Positions 33,817-43,937 of a stretch of DNA of 64,000 nucleotides are shown one piece after another (position 1 is the stretch's first letter; each line of letters opens with the position of its first letter). The stretch lies in the NCBI RefSeq assembly GCF_002564465.1, contig NZ_NUUX01000010.1, forward strand, positions 127,170 to 191,169, read 5' to 3'. The translations under genes were made by a program, and so were the position numbers. Below the pieces are notes generated by a model that made no database searches, had not been told where the DNA came from, and saw only the letters and a program-made list of their open reading frames with translations. This stretch comes from Bacillus sp. AFS088145 (GTDB lineage Bacteria; Bacillota; Bacilli; Bacillales; Bacillaceae_G).

Positions 33817-35790
33817 TTGGCAAAGAATGAAACAACATATAACGAAGATGCGATACAGGTACTAGAAGGTTTAGAAGCTGTACGTAAACGACCTGGAATG
33901 TATATTGGCAGCACAGATAGTAGAGGTCTGCACCATTTAGTTTATGAAATCGTAGATAACTCTGTAGATGAAGCATTAGCTGGTCACGGGACTCAAATAG
34001 ATGTGGTTATTCATAAAGATAATAGCTTAAGTGTAAAAGACCATGGTCGTGGGATGCCTACTGGAATGCACAAAATGGGAAAACCAACTCCAGAAATTAT
34101 TTTAACTGTATTACACGCAGGTGGTAAATTTGGACAAGGCGGCTACAAAACAAGTGGTGGTCTACATGGTGTTGGTGCATCAGTTGTAAATGCTTTATCA
34201 GAATGGTTAACAGTTGAAATTCACCGTGAAGGAACAATTTTCAAGCAACGTTTTGAAGATGGAGGTAAAGCAGTAACTTCATTAGAAATCGTTGGTAAGA
34301 CAAGACGAACTGGTACGACGATCCATTTTAAACCAGATCCAACTATTTTTAGCACTACAAATTTTAACTTTGATACTTTATGTGAAAGACTTAGAGAGTC
34401 AGCATTTTTATTAAAAGGTTTAAAAATTACAATTAAAGATGAACGACATGATGCGTTCGAAGAGTTTTATTATGAAAACGGTATCGAAGCATTTGTATCG
34501 TATTTAAACGAAGAAAAAGAAGCATTACATCCTGTGGTATTCTTTGACGGATTACAAAATAAAATAGAGGTTGAATTTTCGTTCCAATTTAATGATGGAT
34601 ATTCGGAAACGATGCTTTCTTTCGTAAACAATGTTCGTACAAAAGATGGTGGTACGCATGAAGTTGGTGCAAAAACCGCTTTAACAAGAGCATTTAATGA
34701 ATATGCAAGAAAAGTAAGTCTATTAAAAGAAAAAGATAAAAATCTAGATGGAGCGGATATTCGTGAAGGATTAGCTGCAATTATATCAGTACGAATTCCT
34801 GAAGAGCTGCTTCAATTTGAAGGACAAACAAAAGGTAAATTAGGTACTAGTGAAGCAAGATCGGCTGTTGACTCAGTTGTTTCGGATCAATTAGCTTATT
34901 TCCTGGAAGAAAATCCAGACATTGCAACTTCATTAGTAAAGAAATCTATTAAAGCTTTTCAAGCTAGAGAAGCTGCAAGAAAAGCACGTGAAGAAGCAAG
35001 AAGTGGTAAAAAAAGAAAACGCTCAGAAACTTCATTAAGCGGTAAACTCACACCTGCACAGTCACGCAACCCACAGAAAAATGAGTTATACCTAGTTGAG
35101 GGTGATTCAGCTGGTGGTAGTGCTAAACAAGGTCGTGATCGACGTTTCCAAGCAATCTTGCCTTTACGTGGTAAGGTAATCAATACCGAGAAGGCAAAAC
35201 TAGCGGACATAATGAAAAATGAAGAGATTAATACGATTATTCATGCGATTGGTGCAGGAGTAGGTAGTGATTTTGAAATTGAAGATGTTAATTACGATAA
35301 AATCGTTATTATGACCGATGCTGATACAGATGGAGCGCATATTCAAGTACTTTTATTAACATTCTTTTACCGTTATATGAAGCCACTAGTAGAGGCTGGT
35401 AAAGTTTATATTGCCTTACCTCCTTTATTCAAAGTAAGTAAGGGTACTGGAAAAAAAGAAGTAATCGAATACGCTTGGTCAGAGGTAGATCTACAAGATG
35501 CAATCAAAAAAGTTGGTAAAGGGTATATGATTCAGCGTTATAAAGGACTTGGTGAGATGAATGCTGACCAACTTTGGGATACAACGATGGATCCAGAAAC
35601 GAGAACGCTTATTCGTGTGAAAATTGATGATGCCGCAAGAGCGGATCGTCGTGTAACTACATTAATGGGTGATAAAGTTGAACCTAGACGTAAGTGGATT
35701 GAATCGAATGTAGTATTTGATTTAGATGAAGAGGATAAAATTTTAAACAATGAGCAAGTTGAAGTAGAGTCAGAAGGGAGCGATATCTGA
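33817..35790 (+). CDS. parE: DNA topoisomerase IV subunit B
   Basis: 657 aa from TTG at 33817, 8 bp after AAAGGAG; the in-frame ATG at 33811 is only 2 bp from the site, and starting at TTG gives the MAKNETTYNEDAIQVLEG start usual for the family. GHKL ATPase motifs (VDNSVDEALAG, DHGRGMPTG, GGLHGVGASVVNALS) and the TOPRIM region EGDSAGGSAKQGRDR and PLRGKVINTEKA are present. With ParC it separates replicated chromosomes. The stop overlaps the parC start by one base. Confidence 0.97.
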   Translation: MAKNETTYNEDAIQVLEGLEAVRKRPGMYIGSTDSRGLHHLVYEIVDNSVDEALAGHGTQIDVVIHKDNSLSVKDHGRGMPTGMHKMGKPTPEIILTVLHAGGKFGQGGYKTSGGLHGVGASVVNALSEWLTVEIHREGTIFKQRFEDGGKAVTSLEIVGKTRRTGTTIHFKPDPTIFSTTNFNFDTLCERLRESAFLLKGLKITIKDERHDAFEEFYYENGIEAFVSYLNEEKEALHPVVFFDGLQNKIEVEFSFQFNDGYSETMLSFVNNVRTKDGGTHEVGAKTALTRAFNEYARKVSLLKEKDKNLDGADIREGLAAIISVRIPEELLQFEGQTKGKLGTSEARSAVDSVVSDQLAYFLEENPDIATSLVKKSIKAFQAREAARKAREEARSGKKRKRSETSLSGKLTPAQSRNPQKNELYLVEGDSAGGSAKQGRDRRFQAILPLRGKVINTEKAKLADIMKNEEINTIIHAIGAGVGSDFEIEDVNYDKIVIMTDADTDGAHIQVLLLTFFYRYMKPLVEAGKVYIALPPLFKVSKGTGKKEVIEYAWSEVDLQDAIKKVGKGYMIQRYKGLGEMNADQLWDTTMDPETRTLIRVKIDDAARADRRVTTLMGDKVEPRRKWIESNVVFDLDEEDKILNNEQVEVESEGSDI

Positions 35791-38222
35791 TGCAATCATC
35801 GGAAAAGTTATATAATATCCCTTTAGAAGATATAATAGGTGACCGCTTTGGTCGATATAGTAAGTATATTATTCAAGAACGAGCATTACCTGATGCTCGT
35901 GACGGATTAAAGCCAGTTCAACGCCGTATTTTATATTCAATGCACGTTGAAGGAAACACGCAAGATAAGCCTTACCGTAAATCTGCTAAAACAGTAGGAA
36001 ATGTAATTGGTAATTACCATCCTCATGGTGATACTTCTGTTTATGATGCAATGGTACGACTAAGTCAAGATTGGAAGTTAAGAAATGTATTAGTTCAAAT
36101 GCATGGAAATAACGGTAGTATTGATGGAGACCCGCCAGCAGCTATGCGTTATACGGAAGCTAGGTTATCAGCAATAGCAAGTGAACTATTGAGAGATATT
36201 GATAAAGAAACAGTTGATTTTGTGCCCAACTTTGACGATACGAGTATGGAGCCAGTTGTTTTACCATCAATGTTTCCAAATTTATTAGTCAACGGTAGTA
36301 CTGGAATCTCTGCTGGATATGCAACTGAAATACCTTCGCACCACCTTGGAGAAGTAATCGATGCGACGATTATGCGCATTGAAAATAAAAACTGTTCAGT
36401 AGATGAATTAATGACCGTAATCCACGGTCCTGATTTTGCTACTGGAGGGATTATTCAAGGTGTAGATGGTATTAAAAAAGCTTATGAAACAGGAAAAGGA
36501 AAAATCATTATTCGAAGCCGAGTTCATACCGAGGATTTACGTGGTGGAAAACAGGCATTAATTATTACAGAAATTCCTTCAGAAGTGAATAAAGCGAATT
36601 TAGTAAAGAAAATGGACGAGGTTCGTCTTGATCGAAAAGTAGATGGCATTACGGAAGTGCGCGATGAAACAGATCGTACAGGACTACGTATTGTCATTGA
36701 ACTGAAAAAAGATGCAAATAACGAAGCGATTTTAAATTATTTATATAAAAATACTGAGCTTCAAATACCTTATAACTTCAATATGGTTGCGATTTATAAT
36801 CGTACACCAAAACAGATGTCATTACCGGCAATTCTTGATGCTTATATTGAACATCAAAAAGAAGTCATTACAAATCGTTCAAATTTTGATTTAAGAAAAG
36901 CGAAAGCTCGCCAACATGTTGTAGAAGGTTTAATGAAGGCTTTATCAATTTTAGATGAAGTGATTACAACAATCCGTTCTGCAAATGATAAACGTGATGC
37001 AAAAGATAAGCTAATCGCTCAATTTGAGTTTACTGAACTACAAGCTGAAGCGATTGTTATGTTACAGTTATATCGTTTAACAAATACTGATATTACTGCA
37101 TTACAAGAAGAAGCAGATGAGTTAGATAAAAAGATTAAACAGCTAGAAGCAATTTTAAACAGTGAAGCAAAATTATTGTCAGTGATCAAAACAGACTTAA
37201 AGAAAATTAAGTTAAAATATGCAGACGACAGACGTTCAACAATTCAAAAAGAGATCGAAGAAATTAAAATTTCTAGAGAAGATATTATCGCTCAAGAAGA
37301 CGTGATTGTAACAGTTACAAGTGAAGGATACGTTAAACGAACAAGTCCAAGATCTTATTCAGCTTCAAATGGTAAAGATTACGGTATGAAAGAAGGCGAC
37401 CGTTTAATTTATCAAATAGAAAGTACAACGACGGATACACTTATTTTATTTACGTCAAAAGGTAACTATTTATATTTACCAATTCATGAAATGCAGGATA
37501 TCAGATGGAAAGATATGGGGCAACATGTTGCTAATATTATTCCAATTGAACGAGATGAAGCAATTCTTTCTGCTACGGTCGTAAATAATTTTGAAGAAAA
37601 TAAAGATTATATTTTATTTGTCACTAAAAATGGTGTTGTAAAGCGTACAAGTATACAGCAATTAAAAGTACAACGATATTCTAAACCACTTGTCGGTATG
37701 TCAATTAAATCTGATGATTCCTTAATTTTTGCTGGTGTCACTTCAGAAACTGATCAAGTGTTATTGGCTACAAGTTCAGGATATACATTGTTATTTACTG
37801 TTGAAGAGATTAGTATACAAGGCTTAAGAGCTGGTGGAGTTAAAGGAATTAACTTAAAGGATCATGATTTTGTTGTTTCTGCAGACACGGTTAGTAATGA
37901 AGTGAAAGAAATATTCTGTGCAACTCATCGAGGGGCGATTAAGAAAATGAAGCTCGATACGATCCCTCAAAGTTCTAGAGGTACACGTGGTGTTAAAGTA
38001 CTTCGAGATTTGAAAAATAATCCTCATTTGTTAATAGGGGTATACGCAATAAATGAAAATAATATGTTTGCTTTATTAAGTAAATCTGGTCAATTTGAGA
38101 CAGTTGACCCAACTGATTTAAGAAATAGTGATCAATATAGTAATGGATCATTTGTTATGGATACAGATGATTCTGGTGAAATAAAGACGATCATTCGATA
38201 TAAAAAAGAAGAAAATAATTAA
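35790..38222 (+). CDS. parC: DNA topoisomerase IV subunit A
   Basis: 810 aa. Catalytic Tyr-121 lies in AAMRYTEARLS. The quinolone-contact segment reads GDTSVYDAM (about 80-88), with Thr at the place of S. aureus GrlA Ser-80 and Asp for Glu-84; whether this alters drug response is unknown. A coiled region (about 430-480) and beta-pinwheel repeats follow in the C-terminal third. Translationally coupled to parE (TGATG). Confidence 0.97.
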   Translation: MQSSEKLYNIPLEDIIGDRFGRYSKYIIQERALPDARDGLKPVQRRILYSMHVEGNTQDKPYRKSAKTVGNVIGNYHPHGDTSVYDAMVRLSQDWKLRNVLVQMHGNNGSIDGDPPAAMRYTEARLSAIASELLRDIDKETVDFVPNFDDTSMEPVVLPSMFPNLLVNGSTGISAGYATEIPSHHLGEVIDATIMRIENKNCSVDELMTVIHGPDFATGGIIQGVDGIKKAYETGKGKIIIRSRVHTEDLRGGKQALIITEIPSEVNKANLVKKMDEVRLDRKVDGITEVRDETDRTGLRIVIELKKDANNEAILNYLYKNTELQIPYNFNMVAIYNRTPKQMSLPAILDAYIEHQKEVITNRSNFDLRKAKARQHVVEGLMKALSILDEVITTIRSANDKRDAKDKLIAQFEFTELQAEAIVMLQLYRLTNTDITALQEEADELDKKIKQLEAILNSEAKLLSVIKTDLKKIKLKYADDRRSTIQKEIEEIKISREDIIAQEDVIVTVTSEGYVKRTSPRSYSASNGKDYGMKEGDRLIYQIESTTTDTLILFTSKGNYLYLPIHEMQDIRWKDMGQHVANIIPIERDEAILSATVVNNFEENKDYILFVTKNGVVKRTSIQQLKVQRYSKPLVGMSIKSDDSLIFAGVTSETDQVLLATSSGYTLLFTVEEISIQGLRAGGVKGINLKDHDFVVSADTVSNEVKEIFCATHRGAIKKMKLDTIPQSSRGTRGVKVLRDLKNNPHLLIGVYAINENNMFALLSKSGQFETVDPTDLRNSDQYSNGSFVMDTDDSGEIKTIIRYKKEENN

Positions 38223-38228
38223 AATTAG

Positions 38229-38261
38229 GCCTATTCCAAGCTTTTTGGAATAGGTTTTTTT
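38229..38261 (+). terminator. parEC terminator
   Basis: Stem CCTATTCCAA / TTGGAATAGG, 5-nt loop and seven T, directly after parC. Confidence 0.92.
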
Positions 38262-38503
38262 GTCGAATTTGTCGCAAAATGTAAAATGATACTAGGAAAA
38301 TATTTTTTTAGGATTAACCTAGTAAAATTCATTAAAATCTTTTAATTTTATATTTCAAAAATAAGGAAAAAAGATTTTTAATGATTTTTTAATGGGAATA
38401 ATTACCTAAAATAACAATAAATCGACATAATTGTCGAAATATTTTGAATCAAAAGAACTTGTCTAACGAAAAAATATAGCTTACTATTTTCTTAAGAATT
38501 TTA

Positions 38504-38518
38504 AATTTTCAAAAAATA
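38504..38518 (+). promoter_or_regulatory. CodY-like box upstream of the liv operon
   Basis: AATTTTCAAAAAATA matches 13 of 15 positions of the CodY consensus AATTTTCWGAAAATT. It lies 22 bp before the start of the binding-protein gene. CodY represses branched-chain amino acid uptake when these amino acids and GTP are plentiful, so the place fits. In A+T-rich DNA, chance hits occur. Confidence 0.45.
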
Positions 38519-38539
38519 GGTTTTTAAGGGGGCGTACAT

Positions 38540-39721
38540 ATGGTTTTTAAGAAGGGATTTGCAATTTTAGCATCAGTATCGTTAACTGCGGGGATTTTAG
38601 CAGGCTGTGGTAATAGTAGTTCAAAGGATGGGAACCAGGTCATTAAAATTGCGACAAATACACCATTATCAGGTAATAATGCAATTTTAGGTGAATCCAT
38701 TAAACTTGGAGCTCAGCTTGCATTAGAGGATCAAAAAGCAGCTTTCAAAAAATTAGGCTTTGATTTAAAGATTGTACCTTATGATGACCAAGGGGATCCA
38801 AAAAAAGGTGTAGCAAATGCTGAGCAGTTAGCTGCAGACAATAAAATCCTTGGTGTTGTAGGACACTTAAACTCTGGTGTAGCAATTCCTTCTTCTGTAA
38901 AGTATGAGAAAGACCATATCGTAATGGTATCTCCTTCAAATACTGCAAATGAAGTAACTGATCGCGGATTAGGAGTAGTTAACCGAATTTGTGCTCGTGA
39001 TGATTTCCAAGGTCCAGCAGGTGCAAATTTCGCTGTTAATACTTTAAAAGCTAAAAATATTTTTATCATTCAAGATAAAACACCTTACGGAACTGGTTTA
39101 GCGAATGAATTCAAAGCTGCTGCTGAGAAATTAGGGGCTAAAATTTTAGGTGAAGAAGGGATCTCAGTTGGAGATAAAGACTTTAATGGGGTACTAAATA
39201 ATGCAATTGCGAAAAAGCCTGATTTAGTATTCTTCGGTGGACTTTATGCTGAAGGTGGAATTTTATTAAAACAAGCGCGTGAAAAAGGATTAAACATCCC
39301 ATTCATGGGTGGAGATGGAATGGATTCTTCAGGTTTAGTTGATATTGCTGGAGATGCTGTTAAAAACTTCTACTATACTTCAGTAGCTGGTGATACGTTA
39401 AAAACGGATAAAGGTAAAGCATTTGCAGACGCATATAAATCTAAATTTAATAAAAACATCGAATCATTCTCATCTTACGGTTATGATTCTGCGGGCGTTT
39501 TATTAGAAGGATTAAAAAATGCGATCAATGATAATAAAGGAAAAACGCCAACACGTGAACAAGTTGAAAAAGCAGTACGTGCAATCCAAGATTATGATGG
39601 TGTAGTAACGAAGGTTGGCTTCGACGATAAAGGAGACAACAAATACGCGAAAGTATTTATTTATACGTTTAAAGAAGCTAAATATCCTGGTACTCAAGAA
39701 GGCGAAGTTACTAAACCTTAA
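38540..39721 (+). CDS. livJ: branched-chain amino acid ABC transporter, substrate-binding lipoprotein
   Basis: 393 aa. Lipoprotein signal with lipobox LAGC (Cys-23), then a type I periplasmic-binding fold of the Leu/Ile/Val-binding family (IKIATNTPLSGNNAILGESI, VVGHLNSGVAIPSS, SYGYDSAGVLLEGL). The mature protein is tethered outside the membrane and hands amino acids to LivHM. First gene of a five-gene operon. A hairpin behind it probably lowers read-through, so that more binding protein than permease is made. Confidence 0.95.
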   Translation: MVFKKGFAILASVSLTAGILAGCGNSSSKDGNQVIKIATNTPLSGNNAILGESIKLGAQLALEDQKAAFKKLGFDLKIVPYDDQGDPKKGVANAEQLAADNKILGVVGHLNSGVAIPSSVKYEKDHIVMVSPSNTANEVTDRGLGVVNRICARDDFQGPAGANFAVNTLKAKNIFIIQDKTPYGTGLANEFKAAAEKLGAKILGEEGISVGDKDFNGVLNNAIAKKPDLVFFGGLYAEGGILLKQAREKGLNIPFMGGDGMDSSGLVDIAGDAVKNFYYTSVAGDTLKTDKGKAFADAYKSKFNKNIESFSSYGYDSAGVLLEGLKNAINDNKGKTPTREQVEKAVRAIQDYDGVVTKVGFDDKGDNKYAKVFIYTFKEAKYPGTQEGEVTKP

Positions 39722-39747
39722 TTAGAAACTATGCCAACCAGAAAAAG

Positions 39748-39786
39748 AAAAGAGTATCCCGTAAAAAACGAGATACTCTTTTTCTC
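39748..39786 (+). terminator. partial terminator between livJ and livH
   Basis: Stem AAAAGAGTATC / GATACTCTTTT with a 13-nt loop and T tail. Within an otherwise co-directed operon it likely acts as an attenuating terminator. Confidence 0.8.
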
Positions 39787-39862
39787 TCAATAAGATGAGA
39801 AAATTGTAAAATTTTGGAAGTTGATAGAAAATGAACTACATTATTTATAGGAGGTCTTATAC

Positions 39863-40846
39863 ATGAATGAAGTAATCCAAACACTACCTCAAGTTTTAAT
39901 AGACGGTCTTGTTTTAGGAGCAGTATATGCAATCGTAGCACTCGGTTACACGATGGTTTATGGGATATTGGAACTAATCAATTTTGCACATGGTGAAATA
40001 TTCATGGTGGGTGCGTTTATTGGTACTGCTGTATTAATTACATTTACTGGTTTAGGTTTATTAAGTAGTTTACCTGCAATTATCGTGTTAGCAATTGTTT
40101 TAATAGTAGCTTCATTAGCAACTGGTTTCCTAGGAATGGGGATCGAAAGAGTAGCATATCGTCCATTGCGAAAAGCACCAAAGTTAATTACATTAATTAC
40201 AGCAATCGGTATTTCATTTTTACTACAAGATATCGTACGTTTTATTGCTGAATTAAAAGAAGGAAATTACATTATTACTGGCCCATCACTATTTTCAGGA
40301 CAACACCAAATTAAAACTAGCTCACTTCTTTCTTCATTTGGAAATGCACAAATTAAATCAGCATCAATCATTATTTTAGTCGTTGCAGTTGTAATGATGA
40401 TTTCATTAGATTACTTCATCAATAAAACAAAATGGGGTACAGCGATGCGTGCAGTTGCACAGGATCGTGAAACTGCATCATTAATGTCTGTAAACGTTAA
40501 CAAAGTCATCTCTTTAACATTCTTTTTAGGTTCTGGATTAGGTGGTGCAACTGGCGTACTATTTGCATTACAGTACAGCACAATTGATCCGTATATCGGT
40601 TTTATTTTAGGCCTAAAAGCATTTACAGCTGCAGTATTAGGTGGAATCGGAAATATCCGTGGTGCAATGTTTGGCGGTTTATTAATCGGTGTAATCGAAG
40701 TGTTTGCAGCAACAAATTTATCAACTTTAACACATGGCATTTTCCCATCAGAATATAAAGATGTTGTTTCATTTGGAATTTTAATTCTAGTTCTAATATT
40801 CAAGCCAGAAGGTTTATTAGGTAAACCTGTAGCTGAGAAAGTGTAG
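39863..40846 (+). CDS. livH: branched-chain amino acid ABC permease LivH
   Basis: 327 aa, about eight helices. Typical LivH text: GLVLGAVYAIVALGYTMVYG near the start, and GLKAFTAAVLGGIGNIRGAM (about 250-269), the loop that contacts the ATPase. Ribosome site TAGGAGG before the ATG. Forms the membrane channel with LivM. Confidence 0.95.
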   Translation: MNEVIQTLPQVLIDGLVLGAVYAIVALGYTMVYGILELINFAHGEIFMVGAFIGTAVLITFTGLGLLSSLPAIIVLAIVLIVASLATGFLGMGIERVAYRPLRKAPKLITLITAIGISFLLQDIVRFIAELKEGNYIITGPSLFSGQHQIKTSSLLSSFGNAQIKSASIIILVVAVVMMISLDYFINKTKWGTAMRAVAQDRETASLMSVNVNKVISLTFFLGSGLGGATGVLFALQYSTIDPYIGFILGLKAFTAAVLGGIGNIRGAMFGGLLIGVIEVFAATNLSTLTHGIFPSEYKDVVSFGILILVLIFKPEGLLGKPVAEKV

Positions 40847-40855
40847 GTGAATTAG

Positions 40856-42124
40856 ATGAAGAGCTTATTAAGTGGGTTAAAACAATCAAATAAACTACAA
40901 GGAATTTTCTTAGGAGCTTATATCGTTGTTACATCATTAGGATTATACCTATTGCAAGAATCCGTCACGGCATTTTTATTAATCTTGTTCTCACTTTACT
41001 TATTATATAAAACTAATTTTCCAGTCAAATTAAAATGGAGCATTGGAATCCTAGTTCTAACCGTGATTATGCCTTATGTTGCATCACAAGGTACAGCATT
41101 TGAATCATATATGGGTGTAGCGACTTTAGTTGGAATCTATGTTGCAATGGCACTTGGATTAAACGTAGTAGTTGGTTTAGCGGGTCTATTAGATTTAGGA
41201 TTCGTTGCCTTCTTTGCAATTGGTTCATATACTTATGCAATTTTTTCGACTAAACAAGTTACGAATTTCTTACATTTTGATTTCCTTCCGTTTTCAGGAA
41301 ACTCATTTTGGGTATTTATAATAATCGGTGGAATTATCGCTGCAATTGCAGGTGTATTATTAGGTATTCCGGTACTTCGTGTAAAAGGTGATTATTTAGC
41401 AATCGTAACACTAGGATTTGGAGAAATTATTCGAATTGTATTTAATAACTTAGATAAACCAATAAATATTACTGGAGGAGCACAAGGTATTTCTTCTATT
41501 CCAGCTCCTACTATTTTTGGATTAGAGATTGATAATTCTGGGCAATTTTATTATGTCGTGTTAGTTGTTTTAGCAATCGTCATTTTAGCTGTTACTAGAT
41601 TACAAGATTCTAAGCTTGGACGCTCTTGGAAGGCAGTACGTGAGAATGAAATTGCAGCACAAGCATCAGGTATTCACTTAGTACGTACGAAATTAATTGC
41701 ATTTGCAATCGGTGCATCTTTCTCAGGAATGATGGGAGTAGTGTTCTCTGCAAAGCAAATGTTCATTGACCCAACAAGCTTTACACTACTTGAATCAATT
41801 ACGATCTTGGTAATGGTTATTTTAGGCGGAATGGGTAGTGTTCCAGGTGTTATTCTTGGAGCAGCACTTGTAACAATCTTAAATCTACAAGTATTAACAG
41901 AAGTAACAAACTATTTAAATCAATTAACATTAGATGGAGTTATTAATTTACCACCGGCTCTATCACCTTCTAAAATGCAACGTATGATTTTCGGACTTAT
42001 TTTAGTACTTGCAGCAATTTTCAGGCCAAAAGGATTATTGCCTGCCAAAAATAAGGTTGTTCCAAAAGAAGACGTCATAGATCAAACTGTCGTCGAAGAA
42101 AAAACACGCACAGTTTCATTTTAA
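40856..42124 (+). CDS. livM: branched-chain amino acid ABC permease LivM
   Basis: 422 aa, about ten helices. Conserved LivM segments: GLNVVVGLAGLLDLGFVAFF (about 100-119), VKGDYLAIVTLGFGEIIRI and ITILVMVILGGMGSVPGVIL. The first two to three helices (1-75) are an N-terminal extension found in many LivM proteins. It starts 9 bp after livH. Confidence 0.95.
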   Translation: MKSLLSGLKQSNKLQGIFLGAYIVVTSLGLYLLQESVTAFLLILFSLYLLYKTNFPVKLKWSIGILVLTVIMPYVASQGTAFESYMGVATLVGIYVAMALGLNVVVGLAGLLDLGFVAFFAIGSYTYAIFSTKQVTNFLHFDFLPFSGNSFWVFIIIGGIIAAIAGVLLGIPVLRVKGDYLAIVTLGFGEIIRIVFNNLDKPINITGGAQGISSIPAPTIFGLEIDNSGQFYYVVLVVLAIVILAVTRLQDSKLGRSWKAVRENEIAAQASGIHLVRTKLIAFAIGASFSGMMGVVFSAKQMFIDPTSFTLLESITILVMVILGGMGSVPGVILGAALVTILNLQVLTEVTNYLNQLTLDGVINLPPALSPSKMQRMIFGLILVLAAIFRPKGLLPAKNKVVPKEDVIDQTVVEEKTRTVSF

Positions 42125-42140
42125 GAGAGGAGGTTATCAA

Positions 42141-42911
42141 ATGTTAAAAACAACGAATTTAACGAAAAGCTTTGGCGGTTTAACAGCTGTTAATAATGTA
42201 AATATTGAAATTAAAGAAGGCTCAATTACAGCGGTAATTGGACCAAATGGAGCTGGGAAAACAACATTTTTTAATATGATTACAGGTGTGTATACTCCTA
42301 GTAGTGGTGAAATTTTGCTAGGGAATGAGAGCTTAGTAGGGTTAAAGCCACATACAGTTAATAAAAAAGGGATCGCGCGTACATTCCAAAATATTCGTTT
42401 ATTTAATAGTATGACTGCTTTAGAAAATGTTATGGTAGGAATGCATCAGCATTTAAAATATGGTGTTTTCTCAACAATATTCCATTTACCTAAATTTAAA
42501 AAAGCAGAAAAATCGGCAATGAAAGAAGCATATAAATGGTTAGAATACGTAGGATTGGCTGATGTTTATAATGAGGAAGCATCGAGTCTATCATACGGTG
42601 CACAAAGACGACTTGAAATCGCTCGTGCATTAGCATCTCAACCAAGAATCTTACTTTTAGATGAGCCAGCTGCAGGGATGAATCCGAAAGAAACGAAAGA
42701 ATTGACTGATTTAATCTATCAAATGAGAGATGACCTTAACTTAACAATCGTCTTAATCGAGCATGATATGAAGCTTGTTATGGAAATTTCTGAGTATCTA
42801 TTTGTACTCGATCATGGCGAAAAAATTGCAGAAGGAAAACCGCTTGAAATTCGAAATAATCAAAAAGTAATTGAAGCATATTTAGGAAAAAGTGCAGTGA
42901 CTACTGCATAG
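42141..42911 (+). CDS. livG: branched-chain amino acid ABC ATPase LivG
   Basis: 256 aa. Walker A GPNGAGKTT (about 34-42), signature LSYGAQRR (variant of LSGGQ), Walker B ILLLDEPAAGMNP. The long insertion after Walker A and the AYLG end are usual for LivG. AGGAGG lies 9 bp before the ATG. Energises uptake with LivF. Confidence 0.95.
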   Translation: MLKTTNLTKSFGGLTAVNNVNIEIKEGSITAVIGPNGAGKTTFFNMITGVYTPSSGEILLGNESLVGLKPHTVNKKGIARTFQNIRLFNSMTALENVMVGMHQHLKYGVFSTIFHLPKFKKAEKSAMKEAYKWLEYVGLADVYNEEASSLSYGAQRRLEIARALASQPRILLLDEPAAGMNPKETKELTDLIYQMRDDLNLTIVLIEHDMKLVMEISEYLFVLDHGEKIAEGKPLEIRNNQKVIEAYLGKSAVTTA

Positions 42912-42929
42912 TGAAAGGAGTACGAAAAG

Positions 42930-43637
42930 ATGACGCTATTACAATTAAAAGATATTAACTCTTTTTACGGTGGTATTCAAGCACTGAAAAATATTAACAT
43001 TGAAGTAAATGAAGGTGAAATTGTCACATTAATTGGAAGTAACGGTGCGGGAAAATCTACTACTCTAAAAACGATTTGTGGCCAAGTTAAACCAAAATCT
43101 GGAACGCTGATTTATAAAGGTGAAGAAATTATAAAGCTACAATCTCATGAAATTGCCTTAAAAGGAATCGCCCATGTACCAGAAGGAAGAAGAATCTTTT
43201 CTAAATTAAGTGTAAAAGAAAATTTAGAGATGGGCGCTTTCTCAGTTAAAGATAAAAAACTAATCGCTGCACGCATGGAAATGGTATTTGATTATTTTCC
43301 AAGACTGAAAGAGCGTTTAAGCCAAAAAGGCGGTACGATGAGTGGAGGAGAACAACAAATGCTAGCGATTGGTAGAGGACTGATGATGGGACCATCATTG
43401 CTAATGCTAGATGAGCCTTCAATGGGTCTTGCCCCAATTATCGTTGAACAAATATTTGAAATCATTGAGCAACTAAACAAACAAGGAATGACAATCTTAC
43501 TAGTCGAACAAAACGCATACCAAGCATTACAAATTGCTCACCGTGGCTATGTAATTCAAACTGGAGAAATCCAAATGGTTGGTGAAGGTAAGACATTAAT
43601 GAATAATGAAGAAGTGAAAAAAGCCTATTTAGCTTAA
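42930..43637 (+). CDS. livF: branched-chain amino acid ABC ATPase LivF
   Basis: 235 aa. Walker A GSNGAGKST (about 36-44), VPEGRRIFSKLSVKENLEMG, signature MSGGEQQMLAIGR, Walker B LLMLDEPSMGLAP. Last gene of the liv operon, followed by a strong terminator. Confidence 0.95.
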   Translation: MTLLQLKDINSFYGGIQALKNINIEVNEGEIVTLIGSNGAGKSTTLKTICGQVKPKSGTLIYKGEEIIKLQSHEIALKGIAHVPEGRRIFSKLSVKENLEMGAFSVKDKKLIAARMEMVFDYFPRLKERLSQKGGTMSGGEQQMLAIGRGLMMGPSLLMLDEPSMGLAPIIVEQIFEIIEQLNKQGMTILLVEQNAYQALQIAHRGYVIQTGEIQMVGEGKTLMNNEEVKKAYLA

Positions 43638-43666
43638 TGATTCTGTAAATCAAAAATAGCTAAAGG

Positions 43667-43722
43667 AAAAAAGGGGATGTATCATAAGTCAGGTCAACTG
43701 ACATGTGAACATCCCTTTTTTG
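43667..43722 (+). terminator. liv operon terminator
   Basis: Outer stem AAAAAGGGGATGT / ACATCCCTTTTTT (one bulge) with an inner hairpin GTCAG-GTCAA-CTGAC. Confidence 0.88.
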
Positions 43723-43937
43723 ATGTAAATGAGTGTGAAAATTATAGAGAGAGGGGATCTAGGAGGCACTGATCATTTTAAGTGTATTTTTCTGCCTTTT
43801 TCTTAAAGAAAATTGGCAGATTTGAATTGAAATTTTAATGTTTAAGAAGAAATATGCTAGTTTTACACTCCATCGTACCCATAATGATCTAATAATTCAG
43901 TGGAATACCTTTACTGGTATAGGTACTTTTTTACGTT
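43723..43937. other. gap without gene behind the liv operon
   Basis: A+T-rich, no frame with a ribosome site; leads into the tandem repeats at 43938. Confidence 0.4.

Noticed and set aside
35790-38222. Quinolone-resistance change in ParC (Thr at the Ser-80 position)
   Set aside because: Natural variation at this place cannot be told from resistance without related sequences.
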